Positions 50,423 through 53,487 of a stretch of DNA of 53,487 nt are shown here, piece by piece. The position numbers and the translations under genes were made by a program. Location: positions 1 to 53,487 of the forward strand of contig CANQQE010000024.1 of assembly GCA_947625935.1 (NCBI GenBank). Reading direction: 5' to 3'. The notes under the pieces were generated by a model. That model ran no database searches and was not told the DNA's origin. It saw nothing but the letters and a program-made list of their open reading frames with translations. The stretch comes from an uncultured Muribaculaceae bacterium (lineage in GTDB: Bacteria > Bacteroidota > Bacteroidia > Bacteroidales > Muribaculaceae). Within the stretch, counting starts at the first letter, position 1; every line of letters begins with the position of its first letter.

Positions 50423-50514
50423 AATCAAATTGATTTAGAGTGTTATATGTGGGTTATAAATTATTTCATAAATGGAAATAATGTTAAATAACAATTAATT
50501 ACTCCACTAAGTTA

Positions 50515-50522
50515 CAAAATTA
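50515..50522 (-). promoter_or_regulatory. -7 box of pepD
   Basis: Minus-strand TAATTTTG, 93 bases before the ATG; -33 region is only a partial match. Confidence 0.45.
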
Positions 50523-50557
50523 AATTTAGTTATGGCTAAAAATTTAGATACGTTTCA

Positions 50558-50565
50558 TATATTTG
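50558..50565 (+). promoter_or_regulatory. -7 box of the 50588-51397 genes
   Basis: TATATTTG, 22 bases before the GTG at 50588; no clear -33 TTTG. Confidence 0.5.
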
Positions 50566-50587
50566 CACTGTAAAAACACGTTTTGAA

Positions 50588-50746
50588 GTGAAAACGTTGG
50601 CTCTATCTATCCTGATTTTAGGCTTGGCCGTGCTTGCGCTTGGGGTCAAAGTCTTTTTTGTGAAAGGGGGTCGGTTTCCGTCGGGCCATGTCCACGACAT
50701 AGAGGCCCTGAAACGTCGACACGACAAAAACGATGGCAAAAAGTGA
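50588..50746 (+). CDS. 52-residue single-pass membrane protein
   Basis: GTG start, 52 residues. Residues 2-22 form one membrane helix (KTLALSILILGLAVLALGVK), followed by VFFVKGGRFPSGHVHDIEAL and a basic tail (KRRHDKND). Short proteins with this 'KVFFVKGG.FP..H' pattern are common in Bacteroidales; the role is unknown. It lies 42 bases upstream of the Skp-like lipoprotein gene and probably shares its transcript. Confidence 0.7.
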   Translation: MKTLALSILILGLAVLALGVKVFFVKGGRFPSGHVHDIEALKRRHDKNDGKK

Positions 50747-50788
50747 ACATAGAAACATATAATATAGTAATTAAAACTATTGCTGAAA

Positions 50789-51397
50789 ATGAATTACTTA
50801 GCTTGCTCAGTCAAAGCTGTTTTAATCGGGTTGGCCCTGACGGCCGCCTCTTGTTCGGGCGACTCCGGCACAGCGCCAAAAGACGCTAAAACCCCGGCGG
50901 CTAAGGCCGACGCCAAGTCTCAGGCCCCTTCAATCAACATCCGTTATATCGACGGTGACTCGATCGCCGAACACTATAACCTCGCAAAAGATTTCAAAGA
51001 GTTCTCACTGAGAGCCTACAGCAACCTTGAGAACGCGCAGCGTTCGCGTGCCGCCGAGATTCAGAAATTCGGCTCGGCTATCGAGGAAAAGATGCGCAGC
51101 AACGGCTATCTCTCCGAGGCCAGCTATAACGGCGACGTGCAGAAACTGAATAAGATGCAGTCTGACGCTCAAAACTATCTCGCTTCGCTGCAACGCAAAG
51201 CCGAGGCTGAGATGATGCAGCAGCAGCAGCAGCTCAATGATTCGATACAGTCGTTCATCAACGACTACAACAAAAAGCATGGCTACGACGCTATCCTGTT
51301 CCGCACGGCAGGCGTTTATTTCAACCCCGCTCTCGATATCACCAAGGAGGTGATTGACGGTCTGAACGCCCGCTACACCAAGGTAAGCGACAAATAA
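50789..51397 (+). CDS. OmpH/Skp-like lipoprotein
   Basis: 202 residues from the ATG at 50789 (MNYLACSVKAV); a TTG three codons upstream is less likely. Lipobox LTAASC. Residues about 28-50 are an Ala/Lys/Asp linker, then INIRYIDGDSIAEHYNLAKD opens an OmpH/Skp-type domain: a long helical hairpin with Gln-rich tip (RKAEAEMMQQQQQLNDSIQ) and a C-terminal strand pattern YDAILFRTAGVYFNPALDIT. Skp proteins are periplasmic chaperones for outer-membrane proteins; a lipid anchor is less usual but seen in Bacteroidales. Confidence 0.85.
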   Translation: MNYLACSVKAVLIGLALTAASCSGDSGTAPKDAKTPAAKADAKSQAPSINIRYIDGDSIAEHYNLAKDFKEFSLRAYSNLENAQRSRAAEIQKFGSAIEEKMRSNGYLSEASYNGDVQKLNKMQSDAQNYLASLQRKAEAEMMQQQQQLNDSIQSFINDYNKKHGYDAILFRTAGVYFNPALDITKEVIDGLNARYTKVSDK

Positions 51398-51536
51398 ACA
51401 GCCCCCGCCGTCGGCAAGTATTGTCGTCGGCCAGCCTCTCCTACCCAATCATTCACATTATTTTGAATTTTCATTGTATGTTGGATTTGAATCCAATCCC
51501 TTAGGGGGATATTGACAGCATCCCTTAAATACTTAC

Positions 51537-51571
51537 AAAGAGGTCGTCCGCGAGGATAACCTCTTTTTTTT
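51537..51571 (+). terminator. Terminator after the Skp-like gene region
   Basis: AGAGGT (51539-51544) pairs with ACCTCT (51559-51564), followed by seven or eight T. It is 140 bases past the lipoprotein stop. Confidence 0.65.
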
Positions 51572-51648
51572 GCAGTATGTCGAAGACTGCCTGAGACGGG
51601 GGCTTTTAAAGGGCAGCAATTGTTTTTATTATAATCTAGGTTTAAACA

Positions 51649-51679
51649 TTTGATTTCATGTAAAAATTTAATAAATTTG
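51649..51679 (+). promoter_or_regulatory. Promoter of the leucine-rich repeat gene or of a leader RNA
   Basis: TTTG at 51649-51652, 19 bp spacer, TAAATTTG at 51672-51679, a full consensus match. The next gene is 330 bases downstream, so the leader is unusually long. Confidence 0.75.
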
Positions 51680-51870
51680 CAATTGGTTGACAATACGTCC
51701 ATAGAGTTGGATGTGTCGACCGATTTTTATTGTACAAGGTGTTATTGATATTTTTATCTTCAATCATCAAATCTCGCAAATTTGAACTCCACGAAGATGA
51801 AGCTAACAATAGCACCTGCATTGGTTGCCTGTATGTCACTGCAAAAACAGTGAATCATATAGCAATATCG

Positions 51871-51950
51871 GTGTGGGGCTATTGTTTTATCCGTGGAAAG
51901 GGCAATGCGAGAGCCTGATGATTGGATAAAACAAGATACATTCCTCACAC
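51871..51950. repeat. Imperfect long inverted repeat in the leader
   Basis: TTGTTTTATCC (51882-51892) and GGATAAAACAA (51924-51934) are a perfect 11-bp inverted repeat; the flanks GTGTGGGG (51871-51878) and CCTCACAC (51943-51950) pair with one G-T wobble, giving a long interrupted stem with a 31-base loop. Confidence 0.7.
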
Positions 51951-52014
51951 CTTGTTATTTATTTATGTTATAAACTATCTCAATGGAGGATGAGAGATGT
52001 GAAATAAATTGGTT

Positions 52015-53382
52015 ATGAAACACTTTTTTTTGAGGGGAATCGTTTTAGTGGGTTTAATGTTCATCATTCCTGAGATTTGTTCGGCTGTAACATTTGAAGT
52101 TGATAATCTAAGTTATGAGGTTATTTGGGAAGAAAACGGATATGGTGCTGTTTCCGTCGCGGATTACCGTGACATCTCCGGCAATATAGAAATTCCTGCG
52201 TCTGTTAGCTATAACGAAGTTCAGTACGCCGTAACATCTATAGGCAATGGAGCTTTTGAATTTTGCTCAGGCTTGACCGGCATAACCATCCCGGAGTCAG
52301 TAACATCCATTGGCCGCAGTGCGTTTAGCAATTGTACGAATTTAAATTCGATAACAATCCCGGAATCGGTTATCACGCTTGGCGATTGGGCGTTTAACGG
52401 TTGTATATCTTTGAAATCAGCGACAATCGGTAATTCGGTCACATCTATCGGGCAAGAGATGTTTGACCACTGCACAAGTTTGACATCGGTTGAAATCGGC
52501 CGCTCAGTCAGTTCAATTGGATACCATGCTTTTTGGTATTGCCGGAATCTGGCAGATATAATAGTAAGTGAAGATAATTATCACTACTGTTCAATCGATG
52601 GTGTGCTTTACTCTAAGGATGTCACTCGCTTGATTCAATGTGGAGGTGCGCAAACCTCAGTGACAATTCCTGAATCAGTTATGTATATAGACCATAGCGC
52701 ATTTTCTTATTGCGATAGATTGACATCCATTATAATCCCCAATTCAGTTACTCAAATTGGAAGCTGGGCTTTTCTTGGTTGCAGTAATCTTGCGGCATTG
52801 ACAATCGGCGAGTCGGTTACCTCAATTGGGGAGGAGGCATTTAATGGCTGTGCTAACTTGACTTCAGTCGTAATCCCCGATTTGGTAACATACATATACC
52901 AAATGGCATTCGCCTTTTGTGACAAACTATCGTCAGTGACCATCGGTAGCTCGGTTTTATCAGTTGGCGCAGGCGCTTTTTCGGACTGCAATAATATTAC
53001 GGATGTGCATTGCAGAGCTATTAATCCTCCGCGTGCTCTTCCCTATTCATTCCTTACTTCAACCTATCAGAATGCAAAATTATATGTTCCGAAGGGTACG
53101 AAAAATGATTATGAGAATACAGATCCGTGGAAAAGATTTTTATCCATTGAAGAATTTGATCTTTCAGGAATTGGCTCTGTAAGGGCGGATGATGAAGGCG
53201 TTAGTGTTAATGTGAATGGAAACACCCTGATAATTGAGGGGATTAGATGCGGTGAACCTATCATGGTTTATGATGTTCAGGGCCGTGCGATTTATAGTGG
53301 AGAATCTCATGTGATAAGTAGCCTTCCCGGTGGAGTATATATAGTTCGGGTTATGGATAGAATTGTTAAGGTCAAAATATAG
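52015..53382 (+). CDS. BspA-like leucine-rich repeat (LRR_5) secreted protein
   Basis: 455 residues from the ATG at 52015 (MKHFFLRGIVLV). Signal peptide 1-24 (ends EICSA). Residues about 70-345 are a run of BspA-type LRR_5 repeats of about 23 residues (VTSIGNGAFEFCSGLTGITI, VTSIGRSAFSNCTNLNSITI and so on), interrupted once by an insert around 'YHYCSIDGVLYSKD'. Then PKGTKNDYENTDPWKRF, and a tail of about 60 residues (PIMVYDVQGRAIY, LPGGVYIVRV, KVKI) with the type A sorting-like pattern. BspA proteins are surface proteins that bind host or partner cells in other Bacteroidales. The gene is AT-rich relative to neighbours. A terminator follows. Confidence 0.9.
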   Translation: MKHFFLRGIVLVGLMFIIPEICSAVTFEVDNLSYEVIWEENGYGAVSVADYRDISGNIEIPASVSYNEVQYAVTSIGNGAFEFCSGLTGITIPESVTSIGRSAFSNCTNLNSITIPESVITLGDWAFNGCISLKSATIGNSVTSIGQEMFDHCTSLTSVEIGRSVSSIGYHAFWYCRNLADIIVSEDNYHYCSIDGVLYSKDVTRLIQCGGAQTSVTIPESVMYIDHSAFSYCDRLTSIIIPNSVTQIGSWAFLGCSNLAALTIGESVTSIGEEAFNGCANLTSVVIPDLVTYIYQMAFAFCDKLSSVTIGSSVLSVGAGAFSDCNNITDVHCRAINPPRALPYSFLTSTYQNAKLYVPKGTKNDYENTDPWKRFLSIEEFDLSGIGSVRADDEGVSVNVNGNTLIIEGIRCGEPIMVYDVQGRAIYSGESHVISSLPGGVYIVRVMDRIVKVKI

Positions 53383-53410
53383 GGACAAGACTATCGGTGA
53401 ATGCAAAAGG

Positions 53411-53454
53411 GAGGGTGTGTCGTAATAAAGGTTTACGGCGCACCCTCTCATTTT
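53411..53454 (+). terminator. Terminator of the leucine-rich repeat gene
   Basis: GAGGGTGTGTCGTAA (53411-53425) pairs with TTACGGCGCACCCTC (53433-53447), 15 bp with two wobbles, then TCATTTT. The arm GAGGGTGTGTC is the same as in the minus-strand terminator at 44-77. Confidence 0.85.
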
Positions 53455-53487
53455 AGGGTGCTGAGATATGGATATATTTCAGGCGAC

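Larger units (their letters stand above)
51398..52014. other. Long intergenic region with terminator, promoter and inverted repeat
   Basis: 617 bases without a convincing gene. It holds a small dyad TTGGAT/ATCCAA (51481-51496), a terminator (51537-51571), a full promoter (51649-51679), a small CACTG/CAGTG dyad (51837-51852) and a large imperfect inverted repeat (51871-51950) before the leucine-rich repeat gene. A short frame at 51730-51918 starts with TTG and looks non-coding. Confidence 0.7.

Noticed and set aside
51481-51496. tRNA-like T-arm (TTGGATTTGAATCCAA)
   Set aside because: No acceptor, D or anticodon arms can be built around it on either strand; just a short dyad.
51730-51918. 62-codon frame upstream of the leucine-rich repeat gene
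   Set aside because: Starts with TTG, has no domain, and covers the inverted repeat of the leader; coding is unlikely.

Overview
The window looks like a chromosomal segment of a Bacteroidales bacterium, most likely a gut Muribaculaceae-type organism (family level is inference). Evidence: many genes are preceded by the Bacteroidota promoter pattern (TTTG at about -33, a 19-20 bp spacer, TAnnTTTG at about -7) and not by strong Shine-Dalgarno sites; Rho carries the long low-complexity N-terminal insertion usual in this phylum; parE-coaD-ctpA are clustered; DUF4491, BspA-type repeats and type A sorting-like C-termini are present; and anaerobe enzymes (pyruvate:ferredoxin oxidoreductase, rubrerythrin, rubredoxin) occur.

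Layout. 0-2.5 kb: the end of a small mobile-element-like module (XRE regulator, SH3-like protein, coiled-coil protein, sigma-70-like protein, stand-alone RNA polymerase alpha-CTD-like protein) lying against the 3' end of a tRNA-Leu(CAA). 2.8-9.95 kb: two large secreted GH13 alpha-amylases in tandem, each with its own promoter and terminator, whose last ~1.09 kb appears identical while the catalytic halves have diverged. 10.0-12.6 kb: a palindrome-rich intergenic array, then rho. 12.7-14.8 kb: a two-component system. 14.9-15.2 kb: two convergent copies of a short RNA-like gene. 15.6-20 kb: nifJ and rubrerythrin. 20-28.8 kb: a minus-strand run of C1B peptidase, six-hairpin glycosidase-like lipoprotein, SusA-type amylase, phosphoesterase and SPOR lipoprotein, preceded by a long-chain acyl-CoA ligase. 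29-33.9 kb: an AT-richer insert with a type II restriction-modification pair (C5 methyltransferase and MvaI/BcnI-like endonuclease), a 51-residue highly acidic protein, a secreted protein and a nuclease-family gene broken by one stop codon. 34-53.5 kb: housekeeping genes (asd, rubredoxin, parE, coaD, ctpA, metH, rpsA, pepD, Skp-like lipoprotein) interspersed with small membrane proteins, a 23-bp tandem repeat, an orphan sorting-domain protein and a BspA-like leucine-rich repeat protein.

How it fits together. The two secreted amylases could bind and cut starch or glycogen outside the cell or at its surface, and the SusA-type amylase and the six-hairpin lipoprotein could finish oligosaccharides in the periplasm. 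PFOR, rubrerythrin and rubredoxin cover anaerobic pyruvate oxidation and peroxide defence. The restriction-modification cassette is a self-contained defence unit. Best candidates for something not well described: the convergent small-RNA pair, the gene-converted amylase module, the acidic protein attached to the restriction system, and the sigma/alpha-CTD module beside tRNA-Leu.
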